From: Pseudomonas sp. AB6
GTDB lineage: Bacteria; Pseudomonadota; Gammaproteobacteria; Pseudomonadales; Pseudomonadaceae
Direction: 5' to 3'
DNA: 64,000 bases
NCBI RefSeq assembly: GCF_034314105.1
Contig: NZ_JAVIWJ010000001.1
Coordinates: forward strand, 1,613,501-1,677,500
Made by a program: the position numbers and the translations under genes. The notes beneath the pieces are model-generated. The model made no database searches. It was given only the letters and a program-made list of their open reading frames with translations, and was not told the DNA's origin. Positions 53,591-62,926 of this stretch are shown here, piece after piece. Positions within the stretch are counted from its first letter, which is position 1. Every line of letters begins with the position of its first letter.

Positions 53591-55774
53591 ATGATTATTG
53601 GTGAGAAGATCCTTCTAGAAGAATTTCTAGATGAAACAACCTCTACCTTCAGCTACTTGCTGGTTGATCGGTCAACACTACGCTGTGCGTTAGTCGACAG
53701 CGTTCTAGGTTACGACCCAAAGTCGGGTCACACAAATACCCAAGCGGCGGACCGCTTGATGGCGCGCGTGCTTGAACTGGGCGCTTCAGTGGAGTGGATA
53801 CTGGAGACCCATGTGCATGCAGATCACCTTTCCGCAGCGACCTACTTGAAAGACAAGCTGGGCGGAAAAATCACCATTGGCAGTCACATCAAGCGGGTTC
53901 AGCAGGTATTTGGCGAGCTGTTCAATTCGGGTGAAGGCTTCAAACACGACGGCAGCCAATTTGACGTACTGCTCAATGACGACGACACCTTCACGATCGG
54001 AACGCTCGACGCGAGAGCGATGCATACACCAGGGCACACGCCTGCCTGCATGACCTACCTTGTTCAAAGCGAAGGCAGCTCGCTAGCCTTCGTCGGTGAC
54101 ACCTTATTCATGCCCGACTACGGCACCGCTCGCTGCGACTTCCCGGAGGGAGATGCTAGAACGTTGTTTCGCTCGATCAAAAAAATTCTCACATTACCCT
54201 CCGACACACGCATTTTAATGTGCCATGACTACTGCCCTAACGGCAGGCCCATCGCGTTCATGACCACTGTGGCAGATCAGCGCTCTAACAATATCCACGT
54301 CGGAGAAGGCATCGCTGAAGACGACTTCGTGAAGATGCGGGAGGCACGCGATGCCACGCTGGAGATGCCGGTTTTGATCCTGCCATCGGTGCAGGTCAAC
54401 ATGCGCAGCGGCCATCTGCCGGAACCAGAAGCAAACGGCATTCAGTACCTGAAAATCCCTATTAACGCCCTTGGAAAATCAGCAATTATCACCAGCGAGA
54501 CAGCGACCAAATCACCTCCCCACGATACCTTTGTGCAGCACCAGATACTGATCATCGGCGCGGGCTCGGCGGGTATTGCGACGGCGTCGAGCTTGAAAGC
54601 CAGAGACCCGTCCGTCGACATCGCGATCATCGACCCTGCGGATCTGCACTACTACCAACCGGGTTGGACGATGGTCGGGGGCGGAATTTTTCATGTCAAA
54701 TCCACCGTTCGCGCAATGGCCTCAGTGATACCTGACGACGTGCTGTGGATCAAAGCCGCCGTCGTCGCTTTTGAACCCAAGACCAATACCGTCGTGCTGG
54801 AAAACGGTCAGCTCATCGGCTATCAACAACTGATTGTCTGCCCTGGACTGAAGCTCGATTGGGCGGCCATACCGGGGTTAACTGAAACCTTGGGCGCCAA
54901 CGGTGTAACGTCCAATTACCGCTACGATCTAGCGCCCTACACCTGGCAACTGGTAAAGGCACTGAAGCATGGCAGGGCACTGTTTACCCAGCCGCCAATG
55001 CCGATCAAGTGCGCAGGTGCGCCACAAAAAGCCTTGTACTTGTCGTGCGACTACTGGCGCAAAAACGGTCTTCAATCTCAGATCAACACTCACTTTTATT
55101 CAGCTGGCGCCACCCTCTTTGGTGTCGCTGACTATGTACCCGCACTGATGGTGTACATGCAGAAATACGCAGTCGAACTCAAATTCACGCACACGCTAGT
55201 GGCTGTCGACGGGCCAGGCAAGCTGGCGACATTCAAGCGCACTAGTCCCGATGGGAATACTGAGACGGTGGTTGAACCTTTCGACCTGCTGCATGTGGTC
55301 CCACCGCAAATTGCGCCAGACTTCATTCGCAACAGCCCGCTCGCCGATAAGGCCGGCTGGGTCGATGTAGACCCTGCTACCTTGACTCATCGCCAGTACG
55401 CCAATGTCCATGGGCTTGGCGATGTGACCAATACCAGTAACGCCAAAACCATGGCGGCCGCGCGCAAACAGGCGCCGGTCGTTGCACACAATGTGCTGGT
55501 GGCGTTAGGTCGCAGGCGTTCCTTGGCCATCTACGATGGTTACGGTTCATGCCCGCTGACCGTTGAGCGCGGCAAGATCGTGTTGGCGGAGTTTACCTAC
55601 GGTGGCACCTTGGCCCCTACCTTTGCGCCATGGTTCATCAATGGTCTAAAACCTTCTCGTCTGGCCTGGTTTTTGAAAGAGCGACTGCTGCCGCCGTTAT
55701 ATTGGCATTGCATGCTCAAAGGCCATGAATGGCTGGCGGCGCCCTTTAAATCAGATACCGAGCACGAAAAATGA
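53591..55774 (+). CDS. Persulfide dioxygenase (Blh-type) fused to sulfide:quinone oxidoreductase
   Basis: About 727 residues. The N-terminal ~310 form a metallo-beta-lactamase domain of the ETHE1/Blh kind: THVHADHLSAATYL (HxHxDH near 76-81), HTPGHTPACMTYL, VGDTLFMPDYGTARCDF and LMCHDY. From ~317 a flavin-dependent SQR follows: ILIIGAGSAGIATASSL, cysteines in LIVCPGLKLDW and PIKCAGAPQKALYLSCDYW. SQR oxidises sulfide to persulfide and passes electrons to quinone; the dioxygenase turns persulfide into sulfite. GGAG 6 bp before the ATG at 53591 decides the start. Its stop overlaps the next gene. No BigR-type regulator is beside it. Confidence 0.85.
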   Translation: MIIGEKILLEEFLDETTSTFSYLLVDRSTLRCALVDSVLGYDPKSGHTNTQAADRLMARVLELGASVEWILETHVHADHLSAATYLKDKLGGKITIGSHIKRVQQVFGELFNSGEGFKHDGSQFDVLLNDDDTFTIGTLDARAMHTPGHTPACMTYLVQSEGSSLAFVGDTLFMPDYGTARCDFPEGDARTLFRSIKKILTLPSDTRILMCHDYCPNGRPIAFMTTVADQRSNNIHVGEGIAEDDFVKMREARDATLEMPVLILPSVQVNMRSGHLPEPEANGIQYLKIPINALGKSAIITSETATKSPPHDTFVQHQILIIGAGSAGIATASSLKARDPSVDIAIIDPADLHYYQPGWTMVGGGIFHVKSTVRAMASVIPDDVLWIKAAVVAFEPKTNTVVLENGQLIGYQQLIVCPGLKLDWAAIPGLTETLGANGVTSNYRYDLAPYTWQLVKALKHGRALFTQPPMPIKCAGAPQKALYLSCDYWRKNGLQSQINTHFYSAGATLFGVADYVPALMVYMQKYAVELKFTHTLVAVDGPGKLATFKRTSPDGNTETVVEPFDLLHVVPPQIAPDFIRNSPLADKAGWVDVDPATLTHRQYANVHGLGDVTNTSNAKTMAAARKQAPVVAHNVLVALGRRRSLAIYDGYGSCPLTVERGKIVLAEFTYGGTLAPTFAPWFINGLKPSRLAWFLKERLLPPLYWHCMLKGHEWLAAPFKSDTEHEK

Positions 55775-56595
55775 TGGAGCATGATCTACTGGGCGCGGCG
55801 CTAGGTGCGGTCATTGGAGCTGTTCTGGCTCTGACCGGCGCTGGCGGGGGAATTCTTGCTGTTCCGGTTCTGGTATTTGGCCTCGGCCTGTCCATGGTGC
55901 AAGCTGCGCCGGTCGGGTTGTTAGCCGTTGGCTTGGCCGCGGCCTTGGGCGCAATCCTAGGCTTACGTCAGGGCATCGTCCGATACCGTGCAGCGGCTTT
56001 CATCTCCGGAATTGGCATCCTCGCGGCCCCGGTGGGCTTTTATATCGCCCACCGCGTATCTAATCAGCCGCTGGCGTTGGTGTTTTCTGCAGTGTTGCTC
56101 TACTCCAGTCTTCGAATGCTGCGAAAAGCCATTCGCGAAATTCGCCATGGTGCACCCGCGCCTCGAGCCGCGGCATTGCCGTGCGTGCTTAATCCGCTTC
56201 AAGGCAGACTGCGTTGGACCTTGCCCTGCGCACGCGCCTTGACGTTCACCGGCCTACTGTGTGGGCTGCTATCGGGACTGCTAGGGGTGGGTGGTGGATT
56301 TGTCATCATTCCGGCGCTAACGCGATATTCCAACCTTGAGATGAAAAGTATCGTAGCCACCTCGCTTGCCGTCATCGCACTAGTGTCGATAGGCAGCGTA
56401 ACCACCGCCACACTGGCCGGGGTGATGTATTGGGAGGCAGGGATCCCCTTTGCCCTCGGTGCGATCGTGGGACTAATCGGCGGCAGACAAATCGCCCATC
56501 GTCTCGCTGGCCCTCGTCTGCAACAAGCCTTCGCCCTGGTGGGAGTAATAGCTTCGTTCCTGCTTGCGGCCAGCGCAGTGGGTGCGAAAATTTGA
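55771..56595 (+). CDS. TSUP-family (TauE/SafE) sulfite/sulfur exporter
   Basis: 274 residues with about eight membrane helices. The two TSUP repeats are seen as LTGAGGGILAVPVLVFGLGL and GLLSGLLGVGGGFVIIPALT. Its ATG overlaps the stop of the dioxygenase-SQR gene (ATGA), so it is coupled and most likely exports the sulfite formed by it. Confidence 0.85.
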   Translation: MMEHDLLGAALGAVIGAVLALTGAGGGILAVPVLVFGLGLSMVQAAPVGLLAVGLAAALGAILGLRQGIVRYRAAAFISGIGILAAPVGFYIAHRVSNQPLALVFSAVLLYSSLRMLRKAIREIRHGAPAPRAAALPCVLNPLQGRLRWTLPCARALTFTGLLCGLLSGLLGVGGGFVIIPALTRYSNLEMKSIVATSLAVIALVSIGSVTTATLAGVMYWEAGIPFALGAIVGLIGGRQIAHRLAGPRLQQAFALVGVIASFLLAASAVGAKI

Positions 56596-56627
56596 GCTGT
56601 GTTTTATCCCACACTAAATATTGCTAC

Positions 56628-57071
56628 TTAGCTGACCACCGCAGACGAGTTCAGGCGCTTTTGAAAAAAGAAACGCTGGTGTCCGGGCGGAAAGTCTTCA
56701 ACTTTAGCGAACTCGACGAACCCGTGTTTGCGGTAAAACTCGGGAGCTTGAAAGCTGAAGGTGTCCAGCCATATGCCTATGCAGTCTTGACTGCGCGCGT
56801 GGTCTTCGGCCATGTGCATCAGGCGCGACCCCATACCCTGCCCTCGACATTGCTCGGGCACAGCCAGCAACTCGACAAACAGCCAGCTGTATAAACTTCG
56901 TCCGTACAGGCCGCCAATGATTTCATCGCTCTGCTCGTCGCGAATCAGCAGTGCGAATCGCTCAGGCTTGGCATCGCCCGCTTGAGAAAAATTGTAAGCC
57001 CGCAACGGTTTTAGAATCGCCAAGTATTCAGTTTCACCTGGGCTTTGCGACACATCGATCCGAATACTCAT
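56628..57071 (-). CDS. GNAT-family N-acetyltransferase
   Basis: 147 residues with the acetyl-CoA loop VPEQCRGQGMGSRLMHMAED and LDTFSFQAPEFYRKHGFVEF. This resembles small-molecule or antibiotic-type acetyltransferases, but the substrate is unknown. It is convergent with the TSUP gene (33-bp gap). Confidence 0.85.
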   Translation of the reverse strand: MSIRIDVSQSPGETEYLAILKPLRAYNFSQAGDAKPERFALLIRDEQSDEIIGGLYGRSLYSWLFVELLAVPEQCRGQGMGSRLMHMAEDHARSQDCIGIWLDTFSFQAPEFYRKHGFVEFAKVEDFPPGHQRFFFQKRLNSSAVVS

Positions 57072-57101
57072 CCGTAACTCCCTTGACCTGCCTATTTAAG
57101 C

Positions 57102-57290
57102 TCAGAACTTTACTTTGCGGCGCATGAAACCGTTGATAACAACCACTACGACTGCCACGGCTATGGCGATGTACTGAAAGGTTTTTTCCGTGATCGCACC
57201 GGTATTTTGCAGGTGTGACAAGCCCAGCATGATCGCCAGTACCACCAGGGCGATCACAATCGAATACGACAAGCGCTGTTTGTTGGTCAT
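57102..57290 (-). CDS. Small inner membrane protein (62 aa)
   Basis: Starts MTNKQRLSYSIVIALVVLAI and has two membrane helices (the second YIAIAVAVVVVVINGFM) with a basic end RRKVKF. An ATG at 57326 is possible, but the shorter start gives a normal small membrane protein. Function unknown. It lies 30 bp before the acetyltransferase gene on the same strand. Confidence 0.6.
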   Translation of the reverse strand: MTNKQRLSYSIVIALVVLAIMLGLSHLQNTGAITEKTFQYIAIAVAVVVVVINGFMRRKVKF

Positions 57291-57385
57291 TACGGATTCC
57301 TGAATGTGCGTAGAAATCATCTGCAACTGCGCAAATGCTCGCCCATGGTACCGCTGATAGTCTGGTGTGGCACGATCGCTTTAAT

Positions 57386-57541
57386 TTACTGCGCTTTGAG
57401 CTTTAAAAAGCCTGCCTCAGTGGCGATCTCGGAGTTTTCATCACGAGTGCCGGCGGCCGTACTCACTGCGGCATAGACCAATGCGACAGGAATTACTTCG
57501 TATACTTTTTGACCTGCGCGCCAGAGGGGGTTTCTGCTCAC
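57386..57541 (-). CDS. Possible small protein (51 aa, GTG start)
   Basis: Reads SRNPLWRAGQKVYEVIPVAL, VYAAVSTAAG and ends GFLKLKAQ. The composition is natural and includes a short hydrophobic helix, but no ribosome site is seen before the GTG. It may be a real small gene or a remnant in the 385-bp gap before the antiporter. Confidence 0.3.
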   Translation of the reverse strand: MSRNPLWRAGQKVYEVIPVALVYAAVSTAAGTRDENSEIATEAGFLKLKAQ

Positions 57542-57675
57542 TCAGACGGCTGTAATTGCCTTTGTAAAAAGTCAGTTGGCTGACCCGTATCAGTGTGGTG
57601 CCGCAACAAAAAGGATAAACCTTCGTGCTCTAATGCCCCCCCGTTTTACGACAACATGCCTCAAAGGAGTCACCA

Positions 57676-59484
57676 ATGCCCCACGAAGGTAACCTGCTGC
57701 AAGCCGCTGTTGTGTTTCTGCTTGCCGCAGTTGTGACCGTTCCCTTAGCTAAACGCCTGCAGTTAGGTGCAGTGCTGGGTTATTTGTTTGCCGGGGTAAT
57801 CATCGGGCCTTCGGTATTGGGGCTTATCGATAATCCGCAAAGTGTCAGCGATATTTCCGAGTTGGGCGTTGTATTGCTGTTGTTTATCATCGGGCTTGAA
57901 TTGTCGCCTCGGCGTTTGTGGGTGATGCGCAAGTCGGTGTTTGGCGTCGGGTTGGCACAAGTGCTAGTAACCGGCTTGGCGATCGGCAGCGTCGCGTTAT
58001 TCGCTTTCGACCAGCCGTTCAATAGCGCGGTGGTGTTGGGACTTGGATTGGCGTTGTCGTCCACCGCGTTTGGACTGCAAAGCCTAGCCGAGCGCAAAGA
58101 GCTCAACAGCCCTCACGGACGCCTGGCCTTCGCCATTCTGCTGTTTCAGGACATCGCGGCTATTCCATTGATCGCAATGGTGCCGTTCCTCGCCGGAGTC
58201 AACGACCACGCTAGTCATGCTGACAATCTCACCCACGGTCTGCAGGTAGCAGGGAGTATTGTGATTCTGGTGATCGGCGGGCGTTATCTGTTGACGCCGG
58301 TATTTCGCATCGTGGCCAAAACCGGCTTGCAGGAAGTATCAACCGCTACCGCTTTGCTGGTGGTCATCGGTACTGCGTGGTTGATGAGTTTGGTGGGCGT
58401 TTCCATGGCCCTCGGGGCATTCCTCGCCGGATTACTGCTGGCTGATTCTGAATATCGCCACGAATTAGAGTCCCAGATTGAGCCGTTCAAGGGCTTATTG
58501 CTTGGACTGTTTTTCATCAGCGTCGGCATGGGCGCCAACATTGAGCTGTTGTTTAGAGTTCCCGGTGTGGTACTGGGTTTGATGCTGTTGTTGATGTTAC
58601 TGAAGTTACCGCTGTTATTTTGTATCGGTCGATTGGCGGGTGACCTTAATCAGCAAAGTGCACTTCGCCTGGGTGTGGTGTTGGCAGCCGGCGGTGAGTT
58701 TGCTTTCGTAGTGTTTAAGATCGGCCGCGATCAAGGACTGTTCGAGCCTCGGTTGTACGACACTCTAGTATTGACCATTACCCTGTCCATGGCCCTGACG
58801 CCGATATTATTACTGCTGGTTTCACACCTGCTTAAACGAAAAGTCGTCGCGCAAGTCGTGCCGGAAAAATATCGCGATATCGAAAGCGATGCTCCCCGCG
58901 TGGTGATCGCGGGTATGGGCCGCATGGGGCAAATGATTGCCCGGATATTACGCGCTCAAAAAATATCTTTTGTCGCGCTGGACACCTCCGTGGAGTCCAT
59001 CGAGTTCTCGCGAAGCTTTGGGCATATGCCGGTTTTTTATGGCGACCCGCTGCGCCCGGAGATCTTGCGCGCTGCCAAGGTCGATCAAGCGGAATTTTTT
59101 ATCATCGCTACCGACGACCCTGACACAAATATCAAGACCGCCGAATTAGTACGCAAGTTATACCCAAAAATGAAAATCATCGCCAGAGCACGTAACCGCC
59201 AGCACGTGCATCGTTTGATGGATGTCGGTGCGCAGGCTGTGCGCGAAACCTTCTATTCCAGCCTGGAAATGAGCCGTCGCACGCTGGTCGGTTTAGGCCT
59301 TAGCCAGATTCAGGCCGACGCGCGAATAAACCGATTCAAACACCACGATGAACAAGTACTTAATGCGCAGCATCTGGTGTATGACGACGCTGCTAAAGTC
59401 ATGCAAACCGCGCGTGAAGCCAGAGCTGAGTTGGCGAAACTCTTCGAAGCTGATCGGATGGATGAAGAATCGGTGAAGGACTAA
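57676..59484 (+). CDS. CPA2 monovalent cation:proton antiporter, KefB/KefC type
   Basis: 602 residues. About 12 membrane segments (residues 5-380) carry the CPA2 core, e.g. LFQDIAAIPLIAMVPFLAG and ALGAFLAGLLLADSEYRHEL. A cytoplasmic RCK/TrkA-N domain follows from ~400 with the NAD-binding loop VIAGMGRMGQMIARIL and later ATDDPDTNIKTAELVRKLYP. It exchanges K+ or Na+ for protons, possibly gated by nucleotide or glutathione adducts. AAAGGAG precedes the ATG. No KefF/KefG partner is next to it. Confidence 0.85.
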   Translation: MPHEGNLLQAAVVFLLAAVVTVPLAKRLQLGAVLGYLFAGVIIGPSVLGLIDNPQSVSDISELGVVLLLFIIGLELSPRRLWVMRKSVFGVGLAQVLVTGLAIGSVALFAFDQPFNSAVVLGLGLALSSTAFGLQSLAERKELNSPHGRLAFAILLFQDIAAIPLIAMVPFLAGVNDHASHADNLTHGLQVAGSIVILVIGGRYLLTPVFRIVAKTGLQEVSTATALLVVIGTAWLMSLVGVSMALGAFLAGLLLADSEYRHELESQIEPFKGLLLGLFFISVGMGANIELLFRVPGVVLGLMLLLMLLKLPLLFCIGRLAGDLNQQSALRLGVVLAAGGEFAFVVFKIGRDQGLFEPRLYDTLVLTITLSMALTPILLLLVSHLLKRKVVAQVVPEKYRDIESDAPRVVIAGMGRMGQMIARILRAQKISFVALDTSVESIEFSRSFGHMPVFYGDPLRPEILRAAKVDQAEFFIIATDDPDTNIKTAELVRKLYPKMKIIARARNRQHVHRLMDVGAQAVRETFYSSLEMSRRTLVGLGLSQIQADARINRFKHHDEQVLNAQHLVYDDAAKVMQTAREARAELAKLFEADRMDEESVKD

Positions 59485-59684
59485 CCGGAGAGATGGCTTG
59501 CGCCAACCGTCTGCTGCATGTGCATCACCTTTTTAGCTAACGTGCTAGCGGAAGGTGTGTGGTGTCAGTCACGATACATCGCGAACAACTTCGCTCAGAA
59601 AGGATTGTGAATGGCACCAGTGTGTAGACGCTGTCAAAAGCTGCGATTGGCAGGAGCCAGCCGTGATGGTTAGTCAACGCCGGC

Positions 59685-60899
59685 TCAGGCAAAAACCTCA
59701 CTTAACGGGATGAAATTCAACCAGTCACCTTCAGCAACGGTCGTGCCTTCTCGTACTTCGATTAGTCCATCAGCCCAAGCCGCGCTGCGCAAAACACCCG
59801 AACTTTGGTTGCGGTAATACACCGCTCGTCCGTGCTCCATTCGTCCGCGCAGGTATTCTCGTCGCTCACCGGGCTTGTTCCAAGTGAAGCCGGCAGGTAC
59901 CAAAAATTGCAGCGGGGCCACATCCGTCACACCTTGGCGGCGCAGCAGATAAGGCCGGGCAAGGAGCGCAAAGGTCACCAATGTCGAAGCCGGATTGCCT
60001 GGTAGGCCGATTACCGGAATGCCTTGAAAATGGCCAAAGGTTAGGGGTTTACCCGGTTTTATCGCCAATTTCCACAATGACAACTCACCGTCTTCTCGCA
60101 AGGCGTGCCCGAGAAAGTCCGCTTCGCCCACCGACACGCCGCCAGTCGACAGGATCAAATCTACATGGCTGAGGCTTCCCAGTGCAGTTCGGGTTTTCTC
60201 GAGATCGTCTGGCAAGATCCCTGCGTCTACCACTTCACAACCCAGGCGCTGCAGCCAACTACACAGCAGCACCCGATTACTGTTGTAGATTTGCCCTGGT
60301 GCCAATGGAAGCCCAGGCTCGACAAGCTCGTCACCGGTAGATAACACCGCCACTCGCACACGACGGACAACGTTCAGATGCGCCAAGCCTAACGAGGCTG
60401 CAAGGCCCAATTCAATGGGCCCCATGCGCGTACCTGCCGTCAGCACTTGCTCGCCGACAGTCGTTTCCTGGCCTTGCGGTCGGATGTTTTGTTCAGCGCT
60501 CAGTGGCTGGATGAACCGCACCCGCTGATCAGCTAACACTTCGGCGTTTTCCTGCATCTCCACACAATTGGCACCCGCCGGAACCGGTGCGCCTGTGAAT
60601 ATGCGGGCGCAGGTGCCAGGGGATAACGGGCTTGGGGCTTGCCCGGCAAAGATCCGCTGGCTGACCGGCAATGGCTCACCTGTCCAATCAGACACCCTGA
60701 GTGCATAACCGTCCATGGCGCTGTTGGGCCATGGAGGTAAATCCAGAGTAGAAACCAATTCGTCAGCCAGCACCCGCCCCTGCGCATTGGCCAATGAAAC
60801 TAGCTCACACTCAAGGATAGGCGTTGCGTCAGCCATCTCCAGCAAGCGCACAATGGCAACTTCGACTGGCATCAACGGCCGGACTTCAGTGCTTTTCAT
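59685..60899 (-). CDS. moeA: Molybdopterin molybdenumtransferase
   Basis: 404 residues. It has NSAMDGYALRVSDW at the N-terminus, IFTGAPVPAGANCVEMQE, the MoCF domain LILSTGGVSVGEADFLGHAL and the PGKPLTFG / VIGLPGNPASTLVTF loops. It inserts molybdate into adenylylated molybdopterin. It lies 6 bp after moaB and is cotranscribed with it. Confidence 0.95.
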   Translation of the reverse strand: MKSTEVRPLMPVEVAIVRLLEMADATPILECELVSLANAQGRVLADELVSTLDLPPWPNSAMDGYALRVSDWTGEPLPVSQRIFAGQAPSPLSPGTCARIFTGAPVPAGANCVEMQENAEVLADQRVRFIQPLSAEQNIRPQGQETTVGEQVLTAGTRMGPIELGLAASLGLAHLNVVRRVRVAVLSTGDELVEPGLPLAPGQIYNSNRVLLCSWLQRLGCEVVDAGILPDDLEKTRTALGSLSHVDLILSTGGVSVGEADFLGHALREDGELSLWKLAIKPGKPLTFGHFQGIPVIGLPGNPASTLVTFALLARPYLLRRQGVTDVAPLQFLVPAGFTWNKPGERREYLRGRMEHGRAVYYRNQSSGVLRSAAWADGLIEVREGTTVAEGDWLNFIPLSEVFA

Positions 60900-60905
60900 G
60901 TCGAT

Positions 60906-61445
60906 TTACCCACGGGTTTCGCAGGGCTCAGCCTGCTTGAGATGGGTAACGAAATTACACGGGCGATGACGTGAATCCAATTGCTCGGCCAGGATACCGT
61001 CCCAGCCGGTGCGACACGCGTTGGTTGAACCCGGCAGGCAGCACACCAAAGTGCCATTGGCCAACCCGGCTAACGCACGGGATTGCACAGTTGAGCTACC
61101 AATATCGTCCCTGGATATCTGTCGAAACAACTCACCAAAGCCATTGACTTTTTTATCCAGCAAGCAACCCACCGCCTCCGGCGTGCTATCGCGCCCGGTA
61201 AAGCCGGTGCCACCCGTAATCAACACAACCTGAACGTCATCATCGGCAATCCAGGTCGCTACCTGAGCACGAATTTTGTACAGGTCGTCCTTGAGCAATA
61301 TACGTTCGATCAAGCTGTGACCCGCTTCAGTCAGACGATCAACAAACACTTGACCTGACGTATCGGTTTCACGGGTACGGGTGTCACTGACCGTCAATAC
61401 CGCGATATTCAAAGGAACAAAAGGTGTATCAGCCTTCGCTTTCAT
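60906..61445 (-). CDS. moaB: Molybdenum cofactor biosynthesis protein B
   Basis: 179 residues with the MoCF fold: NIAVLTVSDTRTRETDTSG, VVLITGGTGFTGRDSTPEAV and LVCCLPGSTNACRTGWDGIL. It adenylylates molybdopterin before MoeA acts. First gene of the moaB-moeA pair. Confidence 0.95.
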   Translation of the reverse strand: MKAKADTPFVPLNIAVLTVSDTRTRETDTSGQVFVDRLTEAGHSLIERILLKDDLYKIRAQVATWIADDDVQVVLITGGTGFTGRDSTPEAVGCLLDKKVNGFGELFRQISRDDIGSSTVQSRALAGLANGTLVCCLPGSTNACRTGWDGILAEQLDSRHRPCNFVTHLKQAEPCETRG

Positions 61446-61627
61446 AGGCTCAATCCAGAGAGAGGGGAACAGCCAAGTGTTATATCACAGCGTTAAATTA
61501 TCAGGCCCACCGGTTGTTATGCCGACGATTGAATACTCATTGCACCCTCCAGGGAACTTGCCGGTAATGTATACGTCTCAAGCTCGTAAGCTCGAACCCA
61601 AAAAGCATTCCCTCACGGAGACTTGTA

Positions 61628-61852
61628 ATGACTCAACGGACCCTAACTGCCGCCTTCCTGCTCGCACTGAGCGTGGCCAGCCTGGCCGGCTGTGCTTCTC
61701 CTACGGTAATCACTCTAAATGACGGTCGCGAAATCCAGGCTGTTGATAAGCCAAAATTCGATGAAGACACCGGCTTCTATGAATTTAAGCAGCTAGATGG
61801 CAAAGAGACCCGGGTGAACAAAGACCAGGTTCGGACCGTTAAAGAGTTATAG
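61628..61852 (+). CDS. YgdI/YgdR-type small lipoprotein
   Basis: 74 residues with a lipoprotein signal (LALSVASLAGCASP, lipobox LAGC) and the YgdI/YgdR domain PTVITLNDGREIQAVDKPKF, GFYEFKQLDGKETRVNKDQV. The role is unknown in the family. CGGAG lies 8 bp before the ATG. It ends about 100 bp before the tRNA. Confidence 0.85.
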   Translation: MTQRTLTAAFLLALSVASLAGCASPTVITLNDGREIQAVDKPKFDEDTGFYEFKQLDGKETRVNKDQVRTVKEL

Positions 61853-61949
61853 GTTCAACAGTTCAATTTTTGACAGTATCGCTTGTGACTTGTGCTGCAA
61901 GTGAAACGACGCAACTGACCCGGAAGGTCAGTTAGGCGGGCCGGTATTT

Positions 61950-62026
61950 CGGGGTGTAGCGCAGCCCGGTAGCGCGTCTCGTTCGGGACGAGAAGGCCGC
62001 AGGTTCGAATCCTGTCTCCCCGACCA
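61950..62026 (+). tRNA. tRNA-Pro (anticodon CGG)
   Basis: 77 nt beginning CGGGGTGTAGCGCAGC and ending TCTCCCCGACCA with encoded CCA. The acceptor stem CGGGGTG pairs with the 3' end. The anticodon stem TCTCG/CGAGA encloses TTCGGGA with CGG at 61984-61986, and the T-loop is GGTTCGAATCC. Reads proline codon CCG. Confidence 0.95.
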
Positions 62027-62065
62027 TCTGAGCGTTCGGGTCTTTGGTACATCGCCCGAAACATT

Positions 62066-62091
62066 GAAAAACCCGCCATGTGCGGGTTTTT
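62066..62091 (+). terminator. Rho-independent terminator after tRNA-Pro
   Basis: AAAAACCCGC and GCGGGTTTTT form a GC stem around CATGT and run into a T tract, 40 bp after the tRNA. Confidence 0.85.
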
Positions 62092-62228
62092 CTTTGCGTT
62101 AGTGCGACCTCAGTGCTCAAGCAAAAGCACTGACCTGCCCGGCTCGCTATGAACTAACAACGGCCGCTGAGGGTCCGACATGCCCATGTAGATTAAAAAC
62201 GCCTCTGCCAATGGTCGTTTCAAACGGG

Positions 62229-62828
62229 TCATTGCAACACATCTGATTGCTCTAGCCATCCTTCGAAGCAGATAAACGTTTGTTGGGCTATCGCTACGGT
62301 TTGTGCAATGTCTTCAGGTTCTTGTATGCACGAAAGACAAGTTAAAAAACCTTGCCATAAATTTCTGGTCTCAGCGCCATAGACGTCCATGAATGCCCCA
62401 CCCGTAGCGGATTCGACGCCAACCTTCGCTTTGATAATGCCCCGTAACACCTGACCACCCAACGTCGCACCCTCCACGACATACAGCGCACCTAGCGCTT
62501 GAGCCTGTGTTTCAACCCCCGGTAGAATTTTGCACAATGGCAGCGCGTCAATCTCCCCAAAGGTCAATCCAAGCGCGAGTAAATCCTGCTTTAAAATTGG
62601 AGTCTTAAGCCGTTGTGCCCAGCCCATACCCGGTATGGTCGACGCGGACGCGGCAAGCAGGGTTTCGAAGGGCAAATAGAACCCGTAGTAGGCCTGCATA
62701 ATGCGCCGATACACGGCGATGTCAGTGGTGAAAAAAGGTAAACGTGCATCAAGGCGTCGATGCAGGTGAGAAGTAGCGGCACGCAGATCACTATGGACCG
62801 GCGGCACAGAAGGCTGCTGTTTTTTCAT
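62229..62828 (-). CDS. Biliverdin-producing heme oxygenase (BphO/HemO type)
   Basis: 199 residues, all-helical. The proximal-helix His lies in LRAATSHLHRRLDARLPFF, and the distal-helix glycines are in LYVVEGATLGGQVL. It opens heme to biliverdin, CO and iron, either for iron recovery or as chromophore supply for a phytochrome. No phytochrome gene is next to it. Confidence 0.8.
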   Translation of the reverse strand: MKKQQPSVPPVHSDLRAATSHLHRRLDARLPFFTTDIAVYRRIMQAYYGFYLPFETLLAASASTIPGMGWAQRLKTPILKQDLLALGLTFGEIDALPLCKILPGVETQAQALGALYVVEGATLGGQVLRGIIKAKVGVESATGGAFMDVYGAETRNLWQGFLTCLSCIQEPEDIAQTVAIAQQTFICFEGWLEQSDVLQ

Positions 62829-62926
62829 ATGCCATCAAAGTAACAGCAACCCGATAACCAATGCACTTTCGTTCAACACAATTCACTAAATAGTGGCATC
62901 GCCACAGCGGAATGCAGCTTGTGCTC

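Noticed and set aside
61950..62026. tRNA-Pro as the attachment site of an island in this window
   Set aside because: No integrase gene and no repeated tRNA 3' end were seen nearby; the flanking genes look core.
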